Source: Pseudomonadota bacterium (lineage in GTDB: Bacteria; Pseudomonadota; Gammaproteobacteria; Burkholderiales; Thiobacillaceae). From it: a DNA stretch of 64,000 nucleotides. A program made the position numbers and the translations under genes. The notes beneath the pieces were generated by a model. The model was not told where the DNA came from and ran no database searches. It was given only the letters and a program-made list of their open reading frames with translations. The DNA lies in NCBI GenBank assembly GCA_021802555.1, contig JAJZRU010000001.1, forward strand, positions 62,001-126,000, given 5' to 3'. Below are positions 28,636 to 41,967 of this stretch, piece after piece. Position 1 is the stretch's first letter. Each line of letters begins with the position of its first letter.

Positions 28636-29315
28636 CAGTTTGCGGGCTTGCGCGCCACCAGATCGACGAGCGCCGAGCGGCCGGCGTGGCCGGCACCCTC
28701 GTCGATCATGTCCTCGTGTTCACGCAGATGGAGGATGTCCCAGGCGCCGAACCACTCGCGCAGCATGGCCTCGGTATAGAGCTGAGCGGGATCGGACGGC
28801 CCACCGGTCTTGTACTCCACCTGCTTGGGCGTGTAGCCCTGCAGGATCAGCAGGCCGCCGGGCTTCACGCTCTGCTTGATGCCCTCGATCATGCGCGGGC
28901 GCTTCACGGGGGGTGCGAACTGGATGAAGATGGCCACCGCCAGGTCGTAGCGCGCCGCCGGCCAGTTCCAGGCGAAGAGATCGACGATTTCCAGGCGCAG
29001 GCTGCCTTTTCCCGCCGGCAGGGCGTCCCCTGCCTCGACCAGCGTCGCACCCTGCCTGGCCGCCAGGGCGCGCGCCTTGTCCTGCGCCGGCGGCGAGCCG
29101 TCCACGGCATGCACGTGCAGCCCCTGCGCCGCCAGCCAGACGCCATTGCGGCCCTCGCCGTCGGCCACCGCGAGCGTCTGCCAGCCGGATTGCAGCCTGT
29201 GCGCCTGGCTGGCCAGGAAGCGGTTGGGCGCCTCGCCGAACAGATAGCCCGGCGCGCTGTAGCGCTCGTCCCAGAACGGCGTGATGGCGCCGCTGCCGCC
29301 GTGCGTGCCGCTCAT
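28635..29315 (-). CDS. Class I SAM-dependent methyltransferase (TehB-like)
   Basis: 226-residue methyltransferase. It starts SGAITPFWDERYSAPGYLFG, and motif I is LAVADGEGRNGVWLAAQG near residue 50 with the acidic HAVDGS after it. The form FWDERY..YGxxPN is that of TehB-like or thiopurine methyltransferase-like small enzymes. It overlaps dsbC (ATGA) and queD (one base). Substrate unknown. Confidence 0.88.
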   Translation of the reverse strand: MSGTHGGSGAITPFWDERYSAPGYLFGEAPNRFLASQAHRLQSGWQTLAVADGEGRNGVWLAAQGLHVHAVDGSPPAQDKARALAARQGATLVEAGDALPAGKGSLRLEIVDLFAWNWPAARYDLAVAIFIQFAPPVKRPRMIEGIKQSVKPGGLLILQGYTPKQVEYKTGGPSDPAQLYTEAMLREWFGAWDILHLREHEDMIDEGAGHAGRSALVDLVARKPAN

Positions 29316-30028
29316 TTGCCGGCGGCGGCCGACAGAAGCTTGTCGAGCTGTTCGGCGGGAACCAGGCCGGGGATGCGCTCGCCGTTCTGGAAGAACAGGG
29401 TCGGCGTGCCGCTGATGTTGAGCTTCTCGCCCAACGCCATGTTCTTCTTCACCGGGTTGGGACAGTTGGGCGAGGCGGTGGGGGCGATACCCTTGAGCAT
29501 GTAGTCGTTCCAGGCCTTGATGCGGTCGGGCGAGCACCAGATCTGCTGGGCGACTTTCTCGGAGCCGGGATGCAGGCTGGGAATGGGGTAGGGGAAGAGA
29601 TACAGGGTGACGTTGTCGAGCTTGGCCAGCTCCGGCTCCAGCTTGCGGCAGAAGGGGCAGTCCGGATCGGTGAACACCGCCAGCTTGCGGCTGCCGTTGC
29701 CCTTGACCCATTTCATGGCCTGGTCGAAGGGCAGGCTGTTGAAGTCTACGCGCTGCAGCTGGCTCATGCGCGCTTCGGTGAGATTTTTGTGCGCGGCCAG
29801 GTCGATGACGTTGCCGAGAAAGACGTAATGGCCGCCGGGGCTGGCGTAAACCAATTGGCCGTCCATATAGACCTCGTACAGCCCGGCATAGGGCGTTTTG
29901 GCGATTTCGCTGATTTTGGCGTGAGGAAACTGGGTCAACAGGGCTTTGCGTATTTCGGCTTCGCCGGCGTGGGCGGCCAGCGGCGCGACGGCCAGGGCCA
30001 GGGAGAACAGGGCGGTGGAAAGCTTCAA
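29312..30028 (-). CDS. dsbC: Periplasmic disulfide isomerase DsbC
   Basis: 238-residue thiol-disulfide isomerase with a Sec signal (MKLSTALFSLALAVAPLAAHA). An N-terminal dimerisation domain (about 20-75) precedes the thioredoxin domain with active site DPDCPFCRKLEPELAKL near 128 and cis-proline SGTPTLFF near 205. A second cysteine pair is present (IWCSPD and SPNCPNP). CPFC differs from E. coli CGYC but CPxC forms occur in betaproteobacteria. Confidence 0.93.
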   Translation of the reverse strand: MKLSTALFSLALAVAPLAAHAGEAEIRKALLTQFPHAKISEIAKTPYAGLYEVYMDGQLVYASPGGHYVFLGNVIDLAAHKNLTEARMSQLQRVDFNSLPFDQAMKWVKGNGSRKLAVFTDPDCPFCRKLEPELAKLDNVTLYLFPYPIPSLHPGSEKVAQQIWCSPDRIKAWNDYMLKGIAPTASPNCPNPVKKNMALGEKLNISGTPTLFFQNGERIPGLVPAEQLDKLLSAAAGK

Positions 30029-30059
30029 GATGGGCTCCGAAAAAGGCGGGAATTTAAAC

Positions 30060-31217
30060 TCAGGAAATTAAGGCGTGATGAATGAGTTGGGATTTTACCG
30101 GGCCCAGTTGGTTCACCAGGGACAGGCCGCCGTTGCGCAGGGCACCGGCTCCCGGAACCTGCGCCGCGAACAGATGATACAGCCCATGGGTCATGCTCTG
30201 CATGGCGGCCACCGGCTCGCGCCGCCGCCGGGCATGGCGCGCGAGCAGCAGGGGGTCGCCGCAGGATGCGCGACCGCGCGCGGTGAGCACTTGGGCCAGG
30301 GTTTCGGCATCACCGAAGCCCAGGTTCACGCCTTGGCCGGCCAGCGGATGCACGCCGTGCGCGGCATCGCCCGCCAGAACGAAGCCGTGGCGGAAGATTT
30401 TTTCCGGCCGGATCAAGCGCAAGGGAAAGCCCGCCGCCGGGGTGAGCGGTTCCAGCCGGCCCAGACGCGCGCCGCCCGCCTCCTGCACGCGCTGCGCCAG
30501 GGCCGCGGCATCCAGGGCCAGCAGCTCCTGGGCCAGCGCTTCCGGCGCCGACCACACCATGGACATGCGCCGGTCCGGCAGGGGCAGCCAGGCCAGGATG
30601 CCGCCGCCCAGGAACCACTGGAAAGCCGTGCCGCGATGCGGCCGCTCGCATTCGAAGTTGGCCACCACGCCCACCTGGCGGTAAGGCGTGACCGAGGCGG
30701 CGATGCCGGCCGCCTCACGCAGAGGCGAATCGGCGCCGTCCGCCGCCACCAGCAGTTCGCATTGCAGTTCGCTGCCGTCTGCCAGCGTGAGCACGGGCGC
30801 GGGCTGCCAGTCCACCCTGGACAGTGCGGCCGGGCACAGCACGTCCAGCAGCGGTTCGGCATGCGCGGCGTCCAGCAGGGCTTGCTGCAGACGAGCGCTC
30901 TCCAGGAGGGTGGCGAGGCGCTCGACGCCGCCTTCGTAGCTGTCCAGGCGCAGCAAGCCGCCCGCGTCGCCGCGCACATCCATGCGGTACACCGCCTGCA
31001 GGCGCGTGGCGTCCAGGCGCTGCCAGGCGCCCAGGCGCTGCAAAAATTCCTGGCTGCCGGGGTTGATGGCGTAGATGCGCGTGTCCCAGGCGGCCTCCGG
31101 CGCCGATGCGGCGCGCCGCTCCAGCAGCGCGGTGGCCAGTCCCAGGCGCGCCAGCGCCAGGGCAGTGGCGGTGCCCACGAGGCCGCCGCCGGCGACGACT
31201 ACGGCGTAGCGCTTCAT
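30060..31217 (-). CDS. FAD-dependent ubiquinone biosynthesis hydroxylase (UbiI/UbiM type)
   Basis: 385-residue class A flavin monooxygenase. The dinucleotide fold is VVVAGGGLVGTATALALARLG, the DG motif LLVAADGADSPLREAAGI is near 160, and the second FAD motif FVLAGDAAHGVHPLAGQGVN near 280. It overlaps the next Ubi hydroxylase gene by 4 nt. Gene order pepP-ubiH-this gene matches pepP-ubiH-ubiI of enterobacteria, so UbiI is the closest role; UbiF and UbiM cannot be excluded. Confidence 0.85.
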   Translation of the reverse strand: MKRYAVVVAGGGLVGTATALALARLGLATALLERRAASAPEAAWDTRIYAINPGSQEFLQRLGAWQRLDATRLQAVYRMDVRGDAGGLLRLDSYEGGVERLATLLESARLQQALLDAAHAEPLLDVLCPAALSRVDWQPAPVLTLADGSELQCELLVAADGADSPLREAAGIAASVTPYRQVGVVANFECERPHRGTAFQWFLGGGILAWLPLPDRRMSMVWSAPEALAQELLALDAAALAQRVQEAGGARLGRLEPLTPAAGFPLRLIRPEKIFRHGFVLAGDAAHGVHPLAGQGVNLGFGDAETLAQVLTARGRASCGDPLLLARHARRRREPVAAMQSMTHGLYHLFAAQVPGAGALRNGGLSLVNQLGPVKSQLIHHALIS

Positions 31218-32348
31218 CCGCGCGCTCCGAACATCATGCGCCGGGCCACGAAATGCTTGAGCGGCGGCACGGCCTGCAGGGCGAACAGGCCCAGGCCGCG
31301 GGCGCGGCGCAGAGGGCCCCAGTCGCGCGAGAAGATTTCCACCAGGGCGTCGGTGAAACCCATGCCCGGCAGGGTGTCGCGCCGGCGGCTGGCGGCATAA
31401 CGCGCCAGGGTGGTTGCGGCGCCGGGATCGGCGGGCTCATCCAGCACCGCCTGCGCCAGCTCCCAGGCATCGCGCAGCCCCAGGTTGAAGCCCTGGCCGG
31501 CCACGGGGTGCAGGGTCTGCGCCGCGTTGCCCACGCGCACCAAGCGTTCGCCCGCGCTGCTGCCCTGCCAGGCCAGACGCAGGGGAAAGCGGCCGCGTTC
31601 GGCGATGGACAGAAAACGCCCGGCGCGGCCGCCGAAATGGTTTTGCAGGGCGGCGAGGAAGATGTCGTCATCCAGGGCGAGCAGATGCTCTGCCTCGGCC
31701 GGGCTGGTCACCCACACCAAGGCATAGCCCTCTCCCCGCGGCAACAGCGCCGCCGGGCCGCAAGGCGTGAAGCGCTCGTAAGCCAGGCCGCCGTGCGGCT
31801 GGTCAGTGCTCACTCTGCCGACCAGCGCGACCTGGCCGTAATCCTTGCTGATGCGGGGTTCGCCCCGCAGGCTGCGCCCGCCGTCGGCGATGACGGCCAG
31901 GCGCGCGGTGAGTAAGTCGCCGTCGTGCAGCTTGAGGGCGGCATAGGCGCGTCCGGGCAGGGCGGATTTCACAGCGGCATCATGGCGCACCGCCAGGCCG
32001 GCGGCCGCCAGCGCATCGTCGAGCGCCTGCGCCAGCTCGTCGTAGCCCAGCACATAGCCCAGGGCCGGGACGCCTTCCTCGGCGGCGTTCAGGCGGGCAT
32101 GGCCGAAGCCGCCCTTTTGCGACACGTCGATGGCGGTGATGGGTGTGGCGCCGGCAAGCCGCTGCCACACCCCCAGGCGCTCCAGGATCAGCCGGCTGCC
32201 ATGGGACAGCGCCAGGGTGCGGCTGTCAGTGAGCTTGCGATCGGCCGCACGCGCCTCCAGCAGCAGCGGGGCGATCCCGCTCTCGGCCAGCGCCAGGGCG
32301 CAGACCGCGCCCACCGGGCCGGCGCCGACGATGAGGATGTCAGCGTGC

Positions 32349-32356
<8 letters not shown>
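31214..32356 (-). CDS. ubiH: 2-octaprenyl-6-methoxyphenol hydroxylase (UbiH)
   Basis: 380-residue flavin monooxygenase of ubiquinone synthesis. The FAD fold ADILIVGAGPVGAVCALALA is at the N-terminus, the DG motif LAVIADGGRSLRGEP near 163, and LVRVGNAAQTLHPVAGQGFN near 280; GNAAQTLHPVAGQGFNLGLRD is the UbiH form of the motif. Its start overlaps the pepP end by 8 nt. Confidence 0.9.
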
Positions 32357-35755
<3,399 letters not shown>

Positions 35756-35796
35756 CGGGCTCGACTCGATAAGAAAACCTCAGGATTCTACAACGC

Positions 35797-38007
35797 TTGC
35801 TGCGCCGCCCCGTTCTTTCCCTGCTGGCTTTGAGCCTTCTGTCCGCCCTGGCGCGGGCCGATGGGCCGCCTCTATGGCTGCGCCTGGACACCAACTTCCT
35901 GGGTTCGCGCCAGGGCAACGAGGGCGGCGCCATGTTCTTGCGCGCGGATCGCCTGGAGTCGAACAAGAAAGACATGGTGGAGGCGTTCGGCCATGTAGAG
36001 GCACGCCACGCCGGGCAGAACTTCTTCGCCGATTACGCGCGTTACAACCGCGATCTGAATCAACTCATCGCCCAGGGCGGCGTGCGCCTGGAACAGGCCA
36101 ACGTGGTAGTGACCGGCAGCTTCCTGAAGATGCAGCTCGACAATCGCGAGGGCTACCTGGACCACCCGGTGTTCTACATCCTCACCAACCACAGCCGCGG
36201 CGATGCCGCCAAGGCCGATTTCCTGGGGCGGGAGCACTACCGTCTCGACCATGTGCGCTACACCACCTGCCCGGTGGGCAACGACGACTGGCTGCTCAAG
36301 GCCGGCACGCTGAACATCAATCAGCAGACCCAGGTGGGCAGCGCCAGCAACGTGCTGCTCACCTTCAAGAGCGTGCCGCTGCTGTATTCGCCCTGGCTGG
36401 ATTTTCCCATCAGCGGCCAGCGCAAGTCAGGCTTTCTGGCGCCGGTGTTCGGCACCACCAGCAAGGGCGGCGTGGACATCACCATCCCCTATTATCTGAA
36501 TCTGGCGCCCAATTACGATCTCACCCTCTACCCCCGCATCATCAGCAAGCGCGGCCTGCAGATGGGCTTCGACGGGCGCTATCTGTTCCCCGGCATGAGC
36601 GGCGAGGACGTGATCGAATACCTGCCCAACGACCGCGTGGCGGGGCGCGACCGCTGGGGCCTGTTCTTGAGCCACAACCAGACCTTCAGCGTGCCTGGCC
36701 TGTCCGCCAGCGTCAATTACCAGCGCGTCTCGGACAACAACTATTTCCGCGATTTGTCCAACCAGATCGTCAACACTTCCACCACCATCCTGCCGCAGCA
36801 GGGCAGCGTGTCCTATGACGCCGGTTGGTGGCAGGCCAGTCTGCTGACCCAGCAGTTCCAGACCCTGCAGGACCCCAACGCTTTGGTGACCGTGCCCTAC
36901 AACCGCATGCCCGAGCTGGATCTGAGCGCGGCAAAATACCTCACGCCGTGGATGGTGGGCAGCGTGGACGGCCAGTTCGTCAAGTTCTCCGGCGTTACCA
37001 ATGCGCCCACGGGCACGCGCTTCGTGCTCTACCCGCGCATCGCGCTGCCCTACGAGAACAGCTACTTCCACTTCACGCCCAAATTCGGCGTCAACTACGC
37101 GCGCTACGACCTGACCAACAACGTGGTGAACGGCCAGACGGTGGATCAGATCACGCGCACCCTGCCCATGGCCAGCGTGGACACCGGCCTGGACTTCGAG
37201 CGCGAGTTCAATTTCCGCGGCAAGGCCTATACCCAGACCCTGGAGCCGCGCCTGTTCTACGTCTACATCCCCTACCGCAACCAGAATGCCATCCCGGTGT
37301 TCGACACCGGCCAGCTGGATTTCAACTTCGCGCAGATGTTCCAGGAGAACCAGTTCGTCGGCTGGGACCGCATCAACAACGCCAACCAGCTCACGGTGGC
37401 GGCCAGCTCGCGCTTCATCGAGCGGGACACCGGCCTGGAGCGCCTGAACGTCGCCGTCGGCCAGCGCTTCTACTTCACCCCCCAGCGCGTGACCCTGCCC
37501 GGGGTGCCGCTGTCCACCCAACCGTCTTCCGATTTCCTCGCCGTGGCGAGCGGCCAGGTGACGCGCACCATCCGCATAGGCGGCGGCTGGGAATACAACG
37601 TGCATGCCAACAGCACGGTGAAATCCAGCCTCAGCTTCAGTTACCAGCCCTATCTGGGACAGGTAGTGAATCTGGGCTACAACTTCATCGCCGGGTCCAT
37701 CGAGCAGATCGATTTCTCCACCCAGTGGCCGCTCACGGAGCGGTTGTACGGCCTTGCGCGCCTGAATTTCTCGACGCGCGACCGCCGCCTGTTGGACGCC
37801 CTCGCGGGGGTGGAGTATAACGGCGGCTGCTGGGTGCTGCGCGCGGTGGTGCAGCGCATCCCGGTGTCGCAAACCGCGGTCAACAACGCCTTCTTCATCC
37901 AGCTGGAGCTGAACGGCCTGTTCCGCCTCGGGTCTGATCCCCTGTCCGCCCTTCAACAAAGCATCCAAGGTTATGCAAGCACCAACCAGATACTCAACCG
38001 TCCTTAA
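35797..38007 (+). CDS. lptD: LPS-assembly outer-membrane protein LptD
   Basis: 736-residue outer-membrane translocon subunit for lipopolysaccharide. A TTG start gives the signal RRPVLSLLALSLLSALARADG; the OstA/LptA-like periplasmic domain follows (LRADRLESNKKDMVEAFGHV), then the LptD beta barrel. Only two cysteines are seen, in YTTCPVGN and NGGCWVLRAV, corresponding to one of the two non-consecutive disulfides of E. coli LptD. No ATG fits the frame well, so the start codon is less certain. Divergent from amgK, and overlaps surA by 35 nt. Confidence 0.94.
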   Translation: MLRRPVLSLLALSLLSALARADGPPLWLRLDTNFLGSRQGNEGGAMFLRADRLESNKKDMVEAFGHVEARHAGQNFFADYARYNRDLNQLIAQGGVRLEQANVVVTGSFLKMQLDNREGYLDHPVFYILTNHSRGDAAKADFLGREHYRLDHVRYTTCPVGNDDWLLKAGTLNINQQTQVGSASNVLLTFKSVPLLYSPWLDFPISGQRKSGFLAPVFGTTSKGGVDITIPYYLNLAPNYDLTLYPRIISKRGLQMGFDGRYLFPGMSGEDVIEYLPNDRVAGRDRWGLFLSHNQTFSVPGLSASVNYQRVSDNNYFRDLSNQIVNTSTTILPQQGSVSYDAGWWQASLLTQQFQTLQDPNALVTVPYNRMPELDLSAAKYLTPWMVGSVDGQFVKFSGVTNAPTGTRFVLYPRIALPYENSYFHFTPKFGVNYARYDLTNNVVNGQTVDQITRTLPMASVDTGLDFEREFNFRGKAYTQTLEPRLFYVYIPYRNQNAIPVFDTGQLDFNFAQMFQENQFVGWDRINNANQLTVAASSRFIERDTGLERLNVAVGQRFYFTPQRVTLPGVPLSTQPSSDFLAVASGQVTRTIRIGGGWEYNVHANSTVKSSLSFSYQPYLGQVVNLGYNFIAGSIEQIDFSTQWPLTERLYGLARLNFSTRDRRLLDALAGVEYNGGCWVLRAVVQRIPVSQTAVNNAFFIQLELNGLFRLGSDPLSALQQSIQGYASTNQILNRP

Positions 38008-39292
38008 GCTGGTCTTTGCCCTGGGCGCGGCCTGGCCGCTCGCGGCGGCGGCTGCGGACGCGCCGGCGCCCATCCAACCGGTGGACGCCATCGCCGCCGT
38101 GGTCAACAGCCAGGTCATCACGCGCAACGAGCTGGCGGCGCGCTACGACCAGATCGCGGCCCAGCTCAAGCAGCAGAACGTTCCCCTGCCCCCCAAGGAC
38201 GTGCTGGAGAAGCAGGTGCTGGAGCGCATGATCACCAAGCGCGTGCTGCTGCAGCATGCCCAGGAAACCGGCATACGCGTCGATCCGGTCATGCTCGACC
38301 AGGCCATCCAGCGCGTGGCGGAGCAGAACCACATGAGCGTCGAGCAGCTCAAGGAGGCGCTGACCAGGGACGGCATGGGCTACGAACGCTTCCGCGATCG
38401 TCTCAAGGACCAGATGCTGGTGGACCAGGCGCGCCAGCGCGACGTGGACAACCGCATCACCGTGTCCGACGCCGAAATCGCCGGCTATCTGCAGACCCAG
38501 GCTACCCAGGGCGCCAACGAGCAATACGATCTTTCGCAGATCTACATCGCCGTGCCGGAAAGCGCCACGCCCGCCGAGATCCAGGCCAAGGAAGCCAAGG
38601 CCGAGGAAGTGCTGCAAAAGCTGCGCGCCGGCGGCAACTTCGAGGAACTGTCGGCGAGTTATTCGGACGCGCCCAACGCCCTGCAGGGCGGCGCCCTGGG
38701 CTGGCGCGACGGCGGCCAGTTTCCGCCCGACTTTCTGCAGATCATCGCCAGGCTGCCCATCGGCGGCTTCAGCAATATCCTGCGCACCAACAGCGGCTTC
38801 TACATCTTCAAGCTCAACGGCAAGCGCGCGCAAAACGAAAAGCTCGTGGTGACGCAAAGCTGGGTGCGCGAGATACTCGTCAAGACCGATGAAGCGACTT
38901 CCGCCGAAGATGCCAAGCAGCGCCTGGAAAGCATACGCGACCGCATCGTGCACGGCGCCGCCGCCTTTGCCGACATGGCGCGCCAGTACTCGCAGGATCC
39001 CAGCTCCGCCAAGGGCGGCGACATCGGCTGGGTGAACCCGGGCGCCACCCTGCCGGAATTCCAGAAAGTCATGGACAGCCTCAAGCCCGGTGAGCTGAGC
39101 CAGCCCTTCGAGACCCCGCTGGGCTGGTACCTCATCGAGGTCACGGCGCGGCGCGAGAAGGACATGACCGCCGAGCGCGCCAAGCTCGAAGCGCGCAAGG
39201 CCATTTTCGAGCGCAAGGCGGAAGAGGCCTACCAGGACTGGGTGCGCCAGTTGCGTGATGCGGCCTATGTGGAAATCTTTCCGCCTTATTGA
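37973..39292 (+). CDS. surA: Periplasmic chaperone/peptidyl-prolyl isomerase SurA
   Basis: 439-residue outer-membrane-protein chaperone. A signal peptide (to about AAAAADAPA) is followed by the SurA N-domain (DAIAAVVNSQVITRNELAAR) and two parvulin domains: NEQYDLSQIYIAVPE to about 280, and SWVREILVKTDE to about 400, each with the GGALGWRDGG or GGDIGWVNPG signature. It overlaps lptD, and pdxA follows, the canonical order. Confidence 0.96.
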   Translation: MQAPTRYSTVLKLVFALGAAWPLAAAAADAPAPIQPVDAIAAVVNSQVITRNELAARYDQIAAQLKQQNVPLPPKDVLEKQVLERMITKRVLLQHAQETGIRVDPVMLDQAIQRVAEQNHMSVEQLKEALTRDGMGYERFRDRLKDQMLVDQARQRDVDNRITVSDAEIAGYLQTQATQGANEQYDLSQIYIAVPESATPAEIQAKEAKAEEVLQKLRAGGNFEELSASYSDAPNALQGGALGWRDGGQFPPDFLQIIARLPIGGFSNILRTNSGFYIFKLNGKRAQNEKLVVTQSWVREILVKTDEATSAEDAKQRLESIRDRIVHGAAAFADMARQYSQDPSSAKGGDIGWVNPGATLPEFQKVMDSLKPGELSQPFETPLGWYLIEVTARREKDMTAERAKLEARKAIFERKAEEAYQDWVRQLRDAAYVEIFPPY

Positions 39293-39296
39293 AGCG

Positions 39297-39338
39297 CCCT
39301 CACCCCGGCCCTCTCCCGCTGGCGGGCGAGGGGGGTGC
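39297..39338. repeat. REP-like intergenic palindrome
   Basis: CCCTCACCCCGGCCCTCTCC followed by CGCTGGCGGGCGAGGGGGG, the same kind of element as at 7443-7477, here between surA and pdxA. It may form a hairpin limiting readthrough or stabilising the surA message. Confidence 0.6.
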
Positions 39339-39367
39339 GGCGTCGCTGCGCGACGCGTGCTTTGACC

Positions 39368-40345
39368 ATGCCGCGCCTGGCCCTCACTCCCGGCGAACCG
39401 GCCGGCATCGGCCCGGACCTGACCGTGCTGCTGGCCGAGCGCGAGCGTGATTACGAATTGGTGGCGGTGGGCGACGCCAACGTGCTGGAGGCTCGCGCAC
39501 GGCGCCTCGGGCTGGCGCTGGACACTTTCGCTTTTGACCCGGCGCGCCCGGCCGAATGCGCGCCGCATCGCTTGTCGGTGCTGCATGTGCCTGCGGCGCG
39601 CGCCCCCCAGCCCGGCCGGCTGGACGCCGCCAATGCGCCCTATGTGCTGGAAACCCTGCGCCAGGCGACAGCCGGCTGCCTGGACGGGCGCTTCGATGCC
39701 CTTGTCACCGGCCCGGTGCACAAGGGCGTCGTCAACGAGGCGGGCATTCCTTTTTCCGGGCACACCGAATTCCTTGCCGAGCTGACGGGGGCGCCGCGCG
39801 TGGTCATGCTGCTGGTGGGCGGCGGGCTGCGCGTCGCCCTGGCCACCACCCACCTGCCGCTCCGGGACGTGGCCGACGCACTGACCCCGGCCTTGCTGCG
39901 CGAAGTGATCGAAGTCCTGCACCGCGACCTGCGCGAAAAATTCGGCTTCGCCGACCCGCACATCGCCGTCGCCGGGCTCAATCCGCACGCCGGGGAGGGC
40001 GGCCATCTGGGGCGCGAGGAGATCGAGGTCATCGCCCCGGTGCTGGAGGCGCTGCGCGCGCAGGGCATGCGCCTGTGGGGTCCTCTGCCGGCGGACACCT
40101 TGTTCAATCACCTGGACGGCGTCGACGCCGTGCTGGCCATGTACCACGACCAGGGCCTGCCCGTGCTCAAATACGCCAGCTTCGGCGCCGGCGTCAATCT
40201 CACCCTGGGGCTGCCCCTCATCCGCACGTCGGTGGATCACGGCACCGCCTTGCAGCTTGCCGGCACCGGCAACATCCACGGCGGCAGCCTGGATGCTGCG
40301 GTGGAATACGCGCTCGATCTGGCGCGGCGGCGCTCGCGCGCCTGA
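39368..40345 (+). CDS. pdxA: 4-hydroxythreonine-4-phosphate dehydrogenase
   Basis: 325-residue enzyme of the DXP-dependent pyridoxal phosphate pathway. It begins [15 protein letters not shown] and has [28 protein letters not shown] near 120, the metal ligands in [26 protein letters not shown], and [13 protein letters not shown] near 260. The start is the ATG of MPRLALTP. The usual next gene, rsmA, is missing; a degenerate gene follows instead. Confidence 0.95.
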   Translation: MPRLALTPGEPAGIGPDLTVLLAERERDYELVAVGDANVLEARARRLGLALDTFAFDPARPAECAPHRLSVLHVPAARAPQPGRLDAANAPYVLETLRQATAGCLDGRFDALVTGPVHKGVVNEAGIPFSGHTEFLAELTGAPRVVMLLVGGGLRVALATTHLPLRDVADALTPALLREVIEVLHRDLREKFGFADPHIAVAGLNPHAGEGGHLGREEIEVIAPVLEALRAQGMRLWGPLPADTLFNHLDGVDAVLAMYHDQGLPVLKYASFGAGVNLTLGLPLIRTSVDHGTALQLAGTGNIHGGSLDAAVEYALDLARRRSRA

Positions 40346-40691
40346 GCGCGCCTTCGCTGTTTCTGCTGGCTACGGCCGGCCATTTGTGGAGCAGTTGGAA
40401 GCAGGCCAAGCGCGACGCCTGGGGCGAGTTGCGGGCGCTGTCCAATCTGGCGCAGCCCACGGCGCAGATCCATTTCGACCAGTGCGCGCGGGATATGGAG
40501 CAGCCAAGTGCGCAGGTTACGCTGCTGCAGGCGGGCGGCGGCAATTCCGAGGGCTGGCCGGCGGCCAGGTCGGGCTGTTCGACGCGGAAGCGGATACCCT
40601 GCTGAGCCACGCCGATACCGCGCTCTACGAAATCAAAGCCGGCAAGGGCGCGCGTGCGGATTGGTGGCGGCTGTGGCGGCCGCCCGCGTAA
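40346..40691 (+). pseudogene. Decayed gene, probable diguanylate cyclase remnant
   Basis: Two pieces in different frames. First, a hydrophobic start ([20 protein letters not shown], then AKRDAWGELR) that reads like a membrane anchor and ends at a stop at 40603-40605. Second, in another frame, DAEADTLLSHADTALYEIKA followed by GKG, close to the end of GGDEF domains (DxLLxRADxALYxAKxxGR), ending at 40691. No intact GGDEF core lies between, so a large deletion plus a frameshift is the simplest reading. The identity of the first piece is uncertain. Confidence 0.45.
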
Positions 40692-40705
40692 GCGGCGGCA
40701 CAAAC

Positions 40706-40733
40706 AAAAGGGCAGGCGCCGCGGCGCCTGCCC
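40706..40733 (-). terminator. pstS intrinsic terminator
   Basis: A perfect 12-bp palindrome, GGGCAGGCGCCG/CGGCGCCTGCCC (40710-40733), read on the minus strand and followed by TTTTGTTTG. It ends a monocistronic pstS. Confidence 0.88.
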
Positions 40734-40771
40734 CCGGTCCCGCCGAAGCGGGGCATGCGAAGACGGCGGGA

Positions 40772-41803
<1,032 letters not shown>

Positions 41804-41914
41804 CTGTTTCTCCTAGTCAGGGATAATGGGCATAGTGCCGCGGGTGGGCTGCGGGTTTTAAGCACCGCTTATGTCTGCGGTGACGGGATTCTGCTCAGCA
41901 GCCGTGATGAGCAT

Positions 41915-41932
41915 ATGAAAATTTCGTGACAG
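41915..41932 (-). promoter_or_regulatory. Pho box upstream of pstS
   Basis: On the minus strand CTGTCACGAAATTTTCAT: two 7-bp repeats CTGTCAC and TTTTCAT separated by GAAA, against the PhoB consensus CTGTCAT-N4-CTGTCAT. It lies 112 bp before the pstS ATG, in the region divergent to cca. Confidence 0.7.
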
Positions 41933-41967
41933 TTTCGTTAAAAAACTCAGACTCGATCGCAAAAAAT

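Noticed and set aside
37994-40279. 761-codon minus-strand frame opposite surA and pdxA
   Set aside because: Runs through two convincing plus-strand genes and shows only antisense-type composition.
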